A DNA stretch of 64,000 nt from Streptococcus sanguinis SK1 = NCTC 7863 (GTDB lineage: Bacteria > Bacillota > Bacilli > Lactobacillales > Streptococcaceae). The position numbers were made by a program, and so were the translations under genes. Shown here in pieces: positions 53,882-62,602 of this stretch (positions within the stretch are counted from its first letter, which is position 1; each line of letters begins with the position of its first letter). The stretch is from assembly GCF_000194945.1 (NCBI RefSeq), contig NZ_GL878509.1, positions 62,001 to 126,000 of the forward strand. The letters are read 5' to 3'. The notes beneath the pieces are model-generated. The model made no database searches. It saw only the letters and a list, made by a program, of their open reading frames with translations, and was not told the DNA's origin.

Positions 53882-54274
53882 TCAGAACGAACCCTCTATC
53901 TTCCGAATACACCAGTCAATCAGCTCTTCCAGTCGCTCAATGGCTTCGGTCATATGCAGGTAGCCCATGACTGCCTCAAAGCCGGTAGACATCCGATAGG
54001 TGACGATATCTGTATTCTTAGCCTTGGTGTGGCTGTTGGCATTGCGGCCGCGCTTGTAAATATCCTCTTCCTTCTCCGTCAGAAATCCTTCTTCCAGCAT
54101 GAGAGAGATGAGATTAGCCTGAGCCTTGGCAGAAACGTACTTGGTCGCTTCCCTGTGCAGCTGATTAGGCTTGGTCAGCCCCTGAAAAATCAGGTGCCGC
54201 CGGATATACATGGAGTAGACAGCATCTCCCTCAAAGGCGAGGGCAATACCGTTAATCAGGTTGACATCAGTCAC
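53882..54274 (-). CDS. mrnC: Mini-ribonuclease III
   Basis: A 130-residue RNase III domain without a dsRNA-binding domain, which matures 23S rRNA. Visible motifs are LINGIALAFEGDAVYSMYIRRHL (acidic catalytic helix), GRNANSHTKAKNTDIVTYRMSTGFEAVMGYLHM. It overlaps cysS by 8 nt, the conserved cysS-mrnC coupling in Firmicutes. Confidence 0.95.
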   Translation of the reverse strand: MTDVNLINGIALAFEGDAVYSMYIRRHLIFQGLTKPNQLHREATKYVSAKAQANLISLMLEEGFLTEKEEDIYKRGRNANSHTKAKNTDIVTYRMSTGFEAVMGYLHMTEAIERLEELIDWCIRKIEGSF

Positions 54275-55610
54275 GGGTCCACCTCACTCCGTCCTTAGTA
54301 TCCAAAAGCTTGATGCCCTGAGCGGCCAATTCATCTCGAATACGGTCTGCAGTCGCAAAGTCCCGATTAGCACGCGCCACCTGGCGTTCCTCAATCAAGC
54401 GCTCAATGTCCGCGTCCAAAACTTCTTCTACAAAGACGATACCAAAAACTTCTAAGAGCTTGGCAAAGGCTGCCTTGACTTGAGCTGTGTAGTTGCCAGA
54501 GTTGATCCACTTGGCCAGCTCGAAGACAACCGTGATACCGTTGGCCGCATTGAAATCTTCGTCCATGGCGGCGGTGAACTTGTCCAGAAAGGCCTGAAGC
54601 TGATTAGAGTCTGCCTGACCAGTGAAAGGCTGCTCATAGGTGTTCTTCAAATATTTGAGATTAGTCGCTGCATCATGAACAGCTTTTTCCGTGAAATTAA
54701 TCGGCTTGCGATAATGCTGAGTAGCAAAGAAGAAACGCAGCACCTGACCATCAATGGTCTTGAGGGCATCGTGAACAGTGATGAAATTGCCTAGAGATTT
54801 AGACATCTTGACGTCATCAATGTTGACAAAGCCATTGTGCATCCAGTAGTTGGCAAAAGTCTGACCAGTCTTGGCCTCTGACTGGGCGATTTCATTGGTA
54901 TGGTGAGGAAACTCTAGGTCTGCCCCGCCACCGTGGATATCAATTGTATCACCCAAAATCTCCGTCGACATGACCGAGCACTCGATGTGCCAGCCCGGAC
55001 GACCTGCTCCCCAAGGACTGTCCCAGGAAATCTCACCCGGCTTAGCTGCCTTCCAGAGAGCAAAATCTACTGGATTTTCCTTGCGGGCGGTCTCCTCATT
55101 TGTCCGACCAGAAGCACCCAACTCCAAGTCTGCCAAAGTTTTGTTGGCTAATTTGGCATAATCGTGAGACTTTTCCACGCGGAAGTAGACATCGCCCTCT
55201 GACTCATAGGCGTAGCCTTTGTCCACCAAAGTCCGCACGAAGTCAATGATTGCCTCCATAAAGTCAATCACGCGCGGATGCTGAGTAGCCGGCTTGACAC
55301 CTAAGGTCGTCACATCCTCACGAAAAGCAGCGATATACTTGTCAGCCACTTCTTTTGGTGTGATGCCTTCTTCCTTGGCGCGATTGATAATCTTATCATC
55401 TACATCTGTAAAATTGGAAATATAATTGACCTCAAATCCCCGATACTCAAAATAGCGGCGAACCGTGTCAAAAGCTACTGTTGAGCGGGCATTGCCGACA
55501 TGGATATAGTTATAAACCGTCGGACCGCAGACATACATGCGAACCTTGCCCTCTTCAATGGGCACAAATTCACGTAGGCTGCGGGTCATGGTGTCGTAAA
55601 TTTTAATCAT
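54267..55610 (-). CDS. cysS: Cysteinyl-tRNA synthetase
   Basis: A 447-residue class I aminoacyl-tRNA synthetase. Zinc-binding Cys ([18 protein letters not shown], which carries the HIGH-type HVGN), [10 protein letters not shown], the zinc ligands in [13 protein letters not shown], and the KMSKS loop in [15 protein letters not shown] 55610 is preceded by AAGGGAG; an in-frame start 9 nt upstream is less likely. It heads cysS-mrnC and sits in the cysE-cysS cluster tying cysteine synthesis to use. Confidence 0.98.
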   Translation of the reverse strand: MIKIYDTMTRSLREFVPIEEGKVRMYVCGPTVYNYIHVGNARSTVAFDTVRRYFEYRGFEVNYISNFTDVDDKIINRAKEEGITPKEVADKYIAAFREDVTTLGVKPATQHPRVIDFMEAIIDFVRTLVDKGYAYESEGDVYFRVEKSHDYAKLANKTLADLELGASGRTNEETARKENPVDFALWKAAKPGEISWDSPWGAGRPGWHIECSVMSTEILGDTIDIHGGGADLEFPHHTNEIAQSEAKTGQTFANYWMHNGFVNIDDVKMSKSLGNFITVHDALKTIDGQVLRFFFATQHYRKPINFTEKAVHDAATNLKYLKNTYEQPFTGQADSNQLQAFLDKFTAAMDEDFNAANGITVVFELAKWINSGNYTAQVKAAFAKLLEVFGIVFVEEVLDADIERLIEERQVARANRDFATADRIRDELAAQGIKLLDTKDGVRWTRD

Positions 55611-55627
55611 GCGGTCCACTCCCTTCT

Positions 55628-56149
55628 CTATTTCTGACTTTTTCGGCTGAAAACCAGCTCTGCAAAAGGGCCAAATTGTCTGAGGCTATCCAGTTGGTAA
55701 AAGCGCTGCCCTTCCTCTTGGGTAAAGAGGGGAACCCCCTTTCCCAGGATAAGGGGCGCTATCTGAATAATGAGGTGGTCGAAAAGATCCGCATCCAAGA
55801 GCGGTCCTACCAAGGAATTACCACCAATCACAAAGACATTTTTGCCTTTGTCAATCTGGTGAACAAAGTCCACCACATCCCCAGCTACTGGCTGGTAATT
55901 GCTGACAGGCAGGTGCCTATCATGCGTAAAGACATAGTTTTCCGTAGCTTGATAAAAACTTTCTACATCTTGCAAATCTTGGATTTCCTCAAAGGTCCGC
56001 TTGCCCATGATGGTGATATCCATTTGCCTGTAAAAGTCATCATAGCCTGTATCCTCTACAGAACCAAGCTGATGCAGCCAGTCTATCCTGTGCTGACTGT
56101 CTGCCAAGTAGCCATCCATGGTGATACAGCCGTAAAAATATACTGCCAT
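55628..56149 (-). CDS. Dihydrofolate reductase family protein (RibD C-terminal)
   Basis: A 173-residue DHFR-fold reductase: MAVYFYGCITMDGYLADSQHRIDWL, IMGKRTFEEI and VIGGNSLVGPLLDADLFDHLIIQIAPLILGKGVPLF. These match the YwjB/RibD-C family rather than true FolA. The substrate is unknown. It lies 18 nt upstream of cysS on the same strand. Confidence 0.9.
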   Translation of the reverse strand: MAVYFYGCITMDGYLADSQHRIDWLHQLGSVEDTGYDDFYRQMDITIMGKRTFEEIQDLQDVESFYQATENYVFTHDRHLPVSNYQPVAGDVVDFVHQIDKGKNVFVIGGNSLVGPLLDADLFDHLIIQIAPLILGKGVPLFTQEEGQRFYQLDSLRQFGPFAELVFSRKSQK

Positions 56150-56157
56150 TCTTGTAG

Positions 56158-56922
56158 TTACCTTTCTAGTTCCTTTGCTATTGTCAAAGCGATAGTGAAA
56201 AAAGTCATGGCATCAGCTGTCCGCTCTTCATGACGGGCATCCCAGGTTCGGTTATGATGATCCACATAGTCAGCTGTGTAGAAGAACTGATAGACTTTAC
56301 TCTTGCGAAATTGACTCCAAGCCATGATAGCTGAAGCTTCCATGTCCACCACTTTGGCTCCAGCAGCCAAGCGACGCTTGACCTTATCAGGCGTTTCTCG
56401 ATAAAAGGCATCAGTCGTCCAAGACTTGGTGCGGATATGCTCGATATTGTGCTTGTCAAAGATGGCTTCCAGCTCGATCAGCAGTGACTCGTCATAGGCT
56501 ACTTCGTCACCCGGTGGGGCATAGTGATAGCTAGTTCCTTCATCTCGCAATGCAGCTGCAGGCAGGATAATCTTATCCGCCTCAATTGAGCGGTCCAAAA
56601 CGCCACAGGAACCTAGAATGATGAAATTCTTGAAGCCTCTGGCCGCCAACTCCTCCAGCTGGCCGACTATCATGGGAGCCCCAATCGGAGCCAACATAAC
56701 TGCCAGCTTGCTAGGTCCTTGGCCATAAATATACCATGGATGCTGGCCGTTTATGCTTTTCAAATAGCCTCCTGGATAGACTTCCTCTGACTCAACCAAA
56801 CGTTTCAGAATTTCGCCATTAAAGGACAGGATGATGGTTTCGCATACCTCACCCTTGTCATGGACTGGCTTTTCATTTGGCTCAATGACTGCTGCCACAT
56901 CTTCAAATTCCTCTAATAGCAT
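56158..56922 (-). CDS. Nucleoside phosphorylase (uridine phosphorylase-like)
   Basis: A 254-residue PNP/UDP-family phosphorylase that splits nucleosides with phosphate. Motifs are IYGQGPSKLAVMLAPIGAPMIVGQLEELAARGFKN (phosphate site), GSCGVLDRSIEADKIILP and VVDMEASAIMAWSQF with the ribose-binding ME pair. The base specificity is uncertain. It is followed after 8 nt by the DHFR-like gene. Confidence 0.9.
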   Translation of the reverse strand: MLLEEFEDVAAVIEPNEKPVHDKGEVCETIILSFNGEILKRLVESEEVYPGGYLKSINGQHPWYIYGQGPSKLAVMLAPIGAPMIVGQLEELAARGFKNFIILGSCGVLDRSIEADKIILPAAALRDEGTSYHYAPPGDEVAYDESLLIELEAIFDKHNIEHIRTKSWTTDAFYRETPDKVKRRLAAGAKVVDMEASAIMAWSQFRKSKVYQFFYTADYVDHHNRTWDARHEERTADAMTFFTIALTIAKELER

Positions 56923-56935
56923 AACTTCTCTTTCT

Positions 56936-57136
56936 TTAAGGCTGCAGCAAATCCACCTTCATCTTTTCTATGCGGCGCAGTTTGGTCTCATCTTTTTTAG
57001 CTTCACTGATATAGCGAGCCCATTCGCGCTGGTGGCTAGGCGGCAATTTTGTAAAACGATCCTTGGCAAGACCGTCCAAACCTTCTTTCAGTTCAAGGAC
57101 TACCTGGTTCAAAATAGCATCTGATAAATCTGACAT
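56936..57136 (-). CDS. Small protein, YdeI/OmpD-associated carboxy-terminal-like
   Basis: A 66-residue protein (ATG 57136, AGGAGG upstream): helical and basic with FTKLPPSHQREWARYISEAKKDETKLRRIEKMKVDLL. The LPPSHQREWxxYIxEAKKxETRxRRI string is the carboxy-terminal motif of YdeI/OmpD-associated proteins. It is a stand-alone copy of that motif. The function is unknown. Confidence 0.75.
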   Translation of the reverse strand: MSDLSDAILNQVVLELKEGLDGLAKDRFTKLPPSHQREWARYISEAKKDETKLRRIEKMKVDLLQP

Positions 57137-57184
57137 GTCGGTTCCTCCTGTCATATTTTACTTAGATAACTTTGCCAACTTTTT

Positions 57185-57802
57185 CTACAGACTTGACGAA
57201 TGGTGGCTGGCTTCGCGGGCATGCTCTAGCTTGTCTAGATAGTATTCCCGTTTCTCCTCTACCTCGTGAATGGTTGGCTCGTCTTTCTCACCGTGAACAC
57301 GGACAATCTTGGCCGGTACACCAACAACTGTCACATCACTTGGAACATCAGCCACTACAACTGCACCGGCTCCGACCTTGGCTTTTTCACCAATCTCAAT
57401 TGGTCCAATGACTTGAGCATGGGCAGAGACTAAGGCACCCCGACGGACGGTCGGGTGGCGTTTGCCTGTATCCTTGCCCGTACCGCCTAGGGTCACGCCG
57501 TGGTAAAGCATGGCCCCCTTCTCCACAATGGCTGTCTCACCAATCACTAGGCCACTGCCATGGTCGATGAAGACACCTGACTCAATCTGAGCGCCGGGAT
57601 GAATCTCAATCTGGGTCCAGAAACGCCAGAATTGACTGTGCATGCGCGCCAGCAGCTTGAAGCCGTGCTGCCACAAAAAATGCGAGAGGCGGTGGGCCGC
57701 CAAAGCTTTGATGCCTGGATAGGTTAGCAAGACTTCTAACGACGTTCGTGCCGCCGGGTCATTTTCCTTTACGATATCAATGGATTCCTTCCACCAACCC
57801 AT
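57185..57802 (-). CDS. cysE: Serine O-acetyltransferase
   Basis: A 205-residue enzyme acetylating serine, the committed step to cysteine. An amino-terminal helical domain (TSLEVLLTYPGIKALAAHRLSHFLW) is followed by a left-handed beta-helix of hexapeptides (IHPGAQIESGVFIDHGSGLVIGETAIV, GKRHPTVRRGALV) with the catalytic His/Asp in FIDHGSG. GGAGG precedes ATG 57802. It lies next to pnp and upstream of cysS, a conserved streptococcal order. Confidence 0.96.
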   Translation of the reverse strand: MGWWKESIDIVKENDPAARTSLEVLLTYPGIKALAAHRLSHFLWQHGFKLLARMHSQFWRFWTQIEIHPGAQIESGVFIDHGSGLVIGETAIVEKGAMLYHGVTLGGTGKDTGKRHPTVRRGALVSAHAQVIGPIEIGEKAKVGAGAVVVADVPSDVTVVGVPAKIVRVHGEKDEPTIHEVEEKREYYLDKLEHAREASHHSSSL

Positions 57803-57893
57803 GCTAGCCTCCTTCCTTCTCTAAACAAGGAGAGACGAGAACTAGGCTCGCCTCTGCCGATTTCTGATGAGGTCTACAGGGATGAGCGACCTC

Positions 57894-60095
57894 TTATTCT
57901 TCTGTTTTAGGGCTTTCTTGATGGTCTTTGTGACCTTTGTGCTCCTTGTGCGGATGATGTCCCTTGTCATGATGATGTTTTGGCTTATCAGACTTTGGCG
58001 GACGCGGCAGCAATACTTTCATGGAAGCATCTACCCGACCTTTGGCATCAATCTTGATCACCTTGACATCCACTTCATCACCGATTTGTACGACATCTTC
58101 GACGTTGTTGGTCCGAGTCCAAGCCAGCTCTGAGATGTGAACCAGTGCATCCGTCTTGTCAAAGAGATTGACAAAGGCACCGAATTTCTCAATTCGAACA
58201 ACCTTGGCATGGTATACTTCATCCACTTTTGCTTCGCGGACTAGACCAGCAATGATTTCCTTAGCACGATTGATGGCGTCTTGATCGCTGGAGTAGATGG
58301 ATACATTACCCTCTTCATTAATATCAATCTTAACACCGGTCTCAGCGATAATCTTGTCGATGGTTTCCCCACCCTTACCGATGACAATCTTAATCTTGTC
58401 CACATCAATCTTGATGGTGTCGATTTTCGGAGCAGTTGGAGCCAACTCTGGACGTGGAGCAGGAATCGTCGCTTCAATCAAATCTAGGATTTCAAAGCGG
58501 GCTTTCTTAGCCTGAGCCAGAGCTTCTGTCAAGATCTCTGCTGTAATTCCTTCAATCTTGATATCCATTTGCAGGGCGGTAATCCCTTCGCGAGTACCAG
58601 CTACCTTAAAGTCCATATCACCAAAATGGTCTTCCAAACCTTGAATATCGGTCAGAACTGTGTAGTTGCTGCCATCTGAAATCAAGCCCATAGCAATTCC
58701 GGCAACCGGTGCCTTGATCGGCACACCGCCGGCCATCAAGGCCAGAGTACCCGCACAGATAGATGCTTGTGAGGAAGAACCGTTTGATTCCAAGACTTCT
58801 GCTACCAGACGAATTGCGTACGGAAACTCTTCCAGACTAGGCAAGACTTGCTCCAAGGCACGTTCCCCAAGAGCACCGTGTCCAATTTCACGACGGCCAG
58901 GAGCCCCATAACGGCCTGTCTCACCGACAGAGTATTGCGGGAAATTATAGTGGTGCATGAAGCGTTTCTTGTATTCTGGATCCAAGCCGTCAACAATTTG
59001 CGTTTCGCCCATTGGTGCCAAAGTCAGAACAGACAAGGCTTGGGTTTGCCCGCGAGTAAAGAGACCAGAGCCATGCACGCGCGGCAGGTAATCCACTTCC
59101 GCATCCAGCGGACGGATTTCATCAACCTTACGGCCGTCAGGACGGATCTTATCTTCGGTAATCAAACGGCGCACTTCCGCGTGCTCCATTTGCTCCAAGA
59201 TTTCAGCCACATCACGCATGATACGGTCGAATTCTTCGTGGTCTGCGTATTTCTCTTCATAAACCGCTGTGACTTGGTCTTTGACAGCCTGAGTTGCGGC
59301 TTCACGCGCCAGCTTTTCTTCTACCTGAACAGCCTTTTGCAAATCGCTGTTATAAACTGCGATAATCTCTGCCTGCAGCTCTTCATCAACATGCAGCAAT
59401 TCTACTTCTGCTTTTTCCTTGCCGACTGTCGCTACGATTTCTTCTTGGAAGGCAATCAATTCTTTTACCGCTTCGTGCCCTTTGAGAAGAGCTTCCAGCA
59501 TGACATCTTCAGACAGCTCCTTGGCTCCAGATTCTACCATGTTGATAGCCTCTTTGGTACCAGCCACTGTCAGTTCCAAAAGCGAAACTTCTTTTTGTTC
59601 CTTGCTAGGGTTGATGATAAATTCACCATCTACATAGCCGACTTGAACTCCTGCGATAGGGCCGTTAAAAGGAATATCTGAGATAGAAAGAGCCAGAGAG
59701 CTACCGAACATAGCAGCCATTTGAGGCGAAGCATCTTCATCATAAGAAAGAACAGTATTGATAACCTGAACTTCATTGCGGAAACCTTCTGCAAACATAG
59801 GGCGAATCGGACGGTCAATCAAGCGAGCGGTCAAAGTCGCATCCGTTGATGGACGACCTTCGCGCTTGTTAAAGCCACCAGGATATTTCCCAGCTGCATA
59901 CATTTTTTCCTCATAGTTGACCTGCAATGGGAAAAAGTCACCAGTAGCCATCTTTTTGGACATGGTTGCCGCAGTTAAAACGGTACTTTCTCCATATCGA
60001 ACAACGGCGCTGCCATTTGCCTGTTTTGCAACCTGACCAGTTTCAACTACCAGCTCACGGCCTGCAAAAACGGTTTTAAAAACTTGTTTTGTCAT
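57894..60095 (-). CDS. pnp: Polynucleotide phosphorylase
   Basis: A 733-residue 3'-5' exoribonuclease of the degradosome. Two RNase PH domains ([58 protein letters not shown]) surround a helical domain; then come KH ([23 protein letters not shown]) and S1 ([25 protein letters not shown]) RNA-binding domains. The His/Lys-rich tail ([21 protein letters not shown]) is unusual in length and could bind metal. AAGGAG precedes ATG 60095. Confidence 0.98.
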   Translation of the reverse strand: MTKQVFKTVFAGRELVVETGQVAKQANGSAVVRYGESTVLTAATMSKKMATGDFFPLQVNYEEKMYAAGKYPGGFNKREGRPSTDATLTARLIDRPIRPMFAEGFRNEVQVINTVLSYDEDASPQMAAMFGSSLALSISDIPFNGPIAGVQVGYVDGEFIINPSKEQKEVSLLELTVAGTKEAINMVESGAKELSEDVMLEALLKGHEAVKELIAFQEEIVATVGKEKAEVELLHVDEELQAEIIAVYNSDLQKAVQVEEKLAREAATQAVKDQVTAVYEEKYADHEEFDRIMRDVAEILEQMEHAEVRRLITEDKIRPDGRKVDEIRPLDAEVDYLPRVHGSGLFTRGQTQALSVLTLAPMGETQIVDGLDPEYKKRFMHHYNFPQYSVGETGRYGAPGRREIGHGALGERALEQVLPSLEEFPYAIRLVAEVLESNGSSSQASICAGTLALMAGGVPIKAPVAGIAMGLISDGSNYTVLTDIQGLEDHFGDMDFKVAGTREGITALQMDIKIEGITAEILTEALAQAKKARFEILDLIEATIPAPRPELAPTAPKIDTIKIDVDKIKIVIGKGGETIDKIIAETGVKIDINEEGNVSIYSSDQDAINRAKEIIAGLVREAKVDEVYHAKVVRIEKFGAFVNLFDKTDALVHISELAWTRTNNVEDVVQIGDEVDVKVIKIDAKGRVDASMKVLLPRPPKSDKPKHHHDKGHHPHKEHKGHKDHQESPKTEE

Positions 60096-60120
60096 AAAGA
60101 CTCCTTGCCGAGCACATGCT

Positions 60121-60307
60121 CAAATTTTTTCATACGCCTTGGCTACAAAGATCAAGATATTAAGCCCGTCAAAAGCAAAGTAAAAATTGGAAACTGATGA
60201 AGTCTTCGATGAAGACAAGACAGTTTATCTTTTTTACACAGCTTTTAGGTCGTATTCAGTTCATCAAGATATTAAGCCCTTAAGCAACCTATAGGACGTG
60301 TTCAGTT
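60121..60307 (-). repeat. Dispersed intergenic hairpin repeat, copy 2 (upstream of pnp)
   Basis: 60179-60261 aligns with copy 1 near 4762-4847: TGGAAA, hairpin GTCTTC-GAT-GAAGAC, AAGACAG, pyrimidine tract, TTTTAGGTCG..TTCAGTT. It is framed by a 17-bp direct repeat ATCAAGATATTAAGCCC (60151-60167 and 60263-60279). A second AGGACGTGTTCAGTT lies at 60293-60307. It is in the pnp leader and has the same orientation as copy 1. Confidence 0.6.
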
Positions 60308-60406
60308 AGCACTGTGACTTTAATTTCATGGTCTTAGTAGCTTATTATATCCTCATCTTTGTATCAAGCACGTATAGACCTTATTTTACCACAATTTCAG
60401 ACAAAA

Positions 60407-60430
60407 GAAAAAGGCTTTGACAGCCTTTTT
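60407..60430. terminator. Bidirectional hairpin upstream of pnp
   Basis: AAAAAGGCT-TTGAC-AGCCTTTTT. It separates the pnp leader from the AT-rich region to its right. Confidence 0.7.
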
Positions 60431-60682
60431 AAATGAATATCTTAAATCTACTTATTTTTAGATTTTAGAGCCAGTTATAGTTCTCCACAAAGATTAAAGC
60501 TAATCAATTGTTTCTCGGCTAACAGCATAAAAACGAGTCTTTTGAAACCTAACGGACCAAGACGAACTTAGAGTCGTATAATAAAAAAGAGCCCTAATAG
60601 GACTCCGGTTACAGATTATTCAAATTTTGATTCACATGGACTTCATATTACCATTTTGGTATAATTATATTGGTTTTAAACG

Positions 60683-60714
60683 AAAGCCTCAGAACGTTTT
60701 GAAGGGCTTTTTTT
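60683..60714 (+). terminator. Terminator-like hairpin
   Basis: AAAGCCTC, loop, GAAGGGCTTTTTTT on the plus strand; an imperfect stem with a good U tract. No intact plus-strand gene precedes it, so it probably marks a lost gene. The remainder of 60431-60821 shows no gene. Confidence 0.5.
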
Positions 60715-60821
60715 GTGGGGTTGTATATTCATAAGTTAACTAGTATTACCTATTTTGTATGCTTTGTTTTTATATAAGCTTTTTGGTTATGAGTCAATAG
60801 AAAAGCGAAAGGAATTTTAAA

Positions 60822-60957
60822 ATGTTAAAAGACAATATAAAAAAGCCCAGCTATATGAAGGACTTACTCAAAATGATAAATATAAAAAATAGATATTGAT
60901 ACTTCATGGGAACTGTCTAATTATAAAATAAGTGAGGACTGGCAAAAATTAAATTAG
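60822..60957 (+). pseudogene. Decayed small gene upstream of the unknown membrane protein
   Basis: AAAGGA precedes ATG 60822. If one base is restored in the A run after codon 2 and one in the A run near 60888, the frame reads MLKRQYKKAQLYEGLTQNDK then YKKIDIDTSWELSNYKISED and WQKLN before TAG at 60955-60957. Without correction the frame ends after 25 codons. The reconstructed 45-residue protein is charged and soluble. It ends 11 nt before the next ATG, as in an operon. Confidence 0.4.
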
Positions 60958-60968
60958 AGGTGGAAAAG

Positions 60969-62450
60969 ATGAATTTTAAAATGTTTGAAGATAAAAATTG
61001 GTTTCAACTAATCAGGAATAGAGTCCTTAGACTAAGTGATGGTAGTGTCATAAAACAAGATTTATTGTCGACCTTGCTACTAATAAATTTTTTTGCTTAT
61101 TTCATAGGAACAATGAAATTTATTTGGAATAGCGGAATTGATGAAATTTATCGATTGTCGATTTCTCACTTACTTTCGTTAATGTTCACTATTAATTCAT
61201 TTTTGGATTTCCAACTTGGTAAAGTTGATGAACTTATTTATTGGAAACCTACTGTTGTTTTTCAGCTAAATTTTTCAGGTATATTAAGTGATTTAGGTTT
61301 ATTATTAACCAGATTTATCCCTTGCGGAATTCTACTATTTTTTATTTTTGTGATCTTTTCCCGAGAAAAATTTATTAATGAGGTTATTAAAGTGATTTCA
61401 TCAATTCTCGTAGCAATTATGACATTTGGAGAGTATCAGTTTACTTTGTCAGTTATATTGATGCTTATACTAGCTTCATCAATACAATTTGGAAAGGGTA
61501 ATTTGTTTAGACTACTTAGTATTTGTCTTCTATTTTTAACACCAACTTTAAATCTTGAGAAAAAAGTAAAATCAGAACAAAGTACTAGGGCGCTCAAAAT
61601 TTTCCTTTGGATCTTTTCTTGGCTTATGATTTCTAAAATTATTTCTATATGGTTTGAAATTCCTTTGGAAGTTGCTGTCTTGTTAGTAATAGTTTTAATG
61701 ATAAGATTTAGTTTACAATTGCAAACTAAGAATCCACGTTTAGAAATTTTGTTAAAAGGAGCTATTTACTTTTTAGTTTTTATAACTGTAATAGTTTCTA
61801 ACAATACAACTGATGAGATGATAAGTTTAGTTACGGTATCAATTGCGATATACTTTGCAGTTGATAGATTCTTTAGTCTATTTAAGGAAATTGAGACACT
61901 TGTACAAAATGATGAAATTAATTATTTTCTTTACTTTGACAGTTCAATAGATATTCTAAAACAGAAATTTTTACCAGATGAGTTTTTAACTTCTGTGATA
62001 ACTGATATTGATGACCAAAAATTATATGGACAGTTAATAATAAGAGCTAAGCTTGGAATGAAAGATAGTTTTAATAAATTATTATTACTAGTTAAAGCTC
62101 AAAGAGAATATAAAGGCTATCAATTGTTATTATTAGCAATTGAATATAAATTACAGAAAAAAGAAAATAAAGAACTTACTATAGTTAATTTTATTGAAGA
62201 TAATGTGCACAATGAGATCTTATTTGATGACCAGATAATCCATCCAATTGAATTTTTAGTTTTGTATGGTACAGAGTTAAAAGAAAAAAAAGAATATGAG
62301 CAAGCTAGTAAATATTTATGTTTTTCAGAATACTATGATTCTTATAATTATATAAATAGTTATTTCGATTGTATAAAAATAATTGGTGATGAACAGGAAT
62401 TAAATCGTCTTCAAAAAAATATATATTACATTGAGATGAGTAATTGGTAG
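60969..62450 (+). CDS. Unknown polytopic membrane protein
   Basis: A 493-residue AT-rich protein. Residues 1-330 hold about nine membrane helices (LSTLLLINFFAYFIGTM, FIPCGILLFFIFVIF, FTLSVILMLILASSIQF, EVAVLLVIVLMIRFSLQL, AIYFLVFITVIVS). Residues 330-493 are cytosolic and helical with TPR-like spacing (QREYKGYQLLLLAIEYKLQKK, EYEQASKYLCFSEYYDSYNYI). ATG 60969 is preferred over GTG 60960 because GAGGTGG is just upstream. No family is recognised. Base composition and isolation between terminators suggest horizontal acquisition. Confidence 0.7.
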   Translation: MNFKMFEDKNWFQLIRNRVLRLSDGSVIKQDLLSTLLLINFFAYFIGTMKFIWNSGIDEIYRLSISHLLSLMFTINSFLDFQLGKVDELIYWKPTVVFQLNFSGILSDLGLLLTRFIPCGILLFFIFVIFSREKFINEVIKVISSILVAIMTFGEYQFTLSVILMLILASSIQFGKGNLFRLLSICLLFLTPTLNLEKKVKSEQSTRALKIFLWIFSWLMISKIISIWFEIPLEVAVLLVIVLMIRFSLQLQTKNPRLEILLKGAIYFLVFITVIVSNNTTDEMISLVTVSIAIYFAVDRFFSLFKEIETLVQNDEINYFLYFDSSIDILKQKFLPDEFLTSVITDIDDQKLYGQLIIRAKLGMKDSFNKLLLLVKAQREYKGYQLLLLAIEYKLQKKENKELTIVNFIEDNVHNEILFDDQIIHPIEFLVLYGTELKEKKEYEQASKYLCFSEYYDSYNYINSYFDCIKIIGDEQELNRLQKNIYYIEMSNW

Positions 62451-62490
62451 CTAAACATACAAAAGTTAACATCTTTCTAAAAAAATATAT

Positions 62491-62521
62491 TAAAAGAATG
62501 TTGATAAATCAACATTCTTTT
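62491..62521 (+). terminator. Terminator after the unknown membrane protein
   Basis: AAAGAATGTTGAT-AA-ATCAACATTCTTT followed by TTT: a 13-bp perfect stem. Confidence 0.93.
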
Positions 62522-62564
62522 TTATTTCAAATCAATTCTCAGAAAGACATTTTGAGGGATTTTT

Positions 62565-62573
62565 TGCTATACT
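62565..62573 (+). promoter_or_regulatory. Extended -10 promoter of pepF
   Basis: TTGCTATACT (TGnTATACT) about 30 nt upstream of ATG 62603; no clear -35 at standard spacing. Confidence 0.6.
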
Positions 62574-62602
62574 ATTTCTATATACGACAAAAGGAGTAAA
62601 CT

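Noticed and set aside
55676..56233. 185-codon plus-strand frame over the DHFR-like gene
   Set aside because: Antisense shadow; the minus-strand gene has clear family motifs.
58848..59681. 277-codon frame opposite pnp
   Set aside because: It is the mirror of a highly conserved gene, Cys/Phe-rich and without a ribosome binding site.
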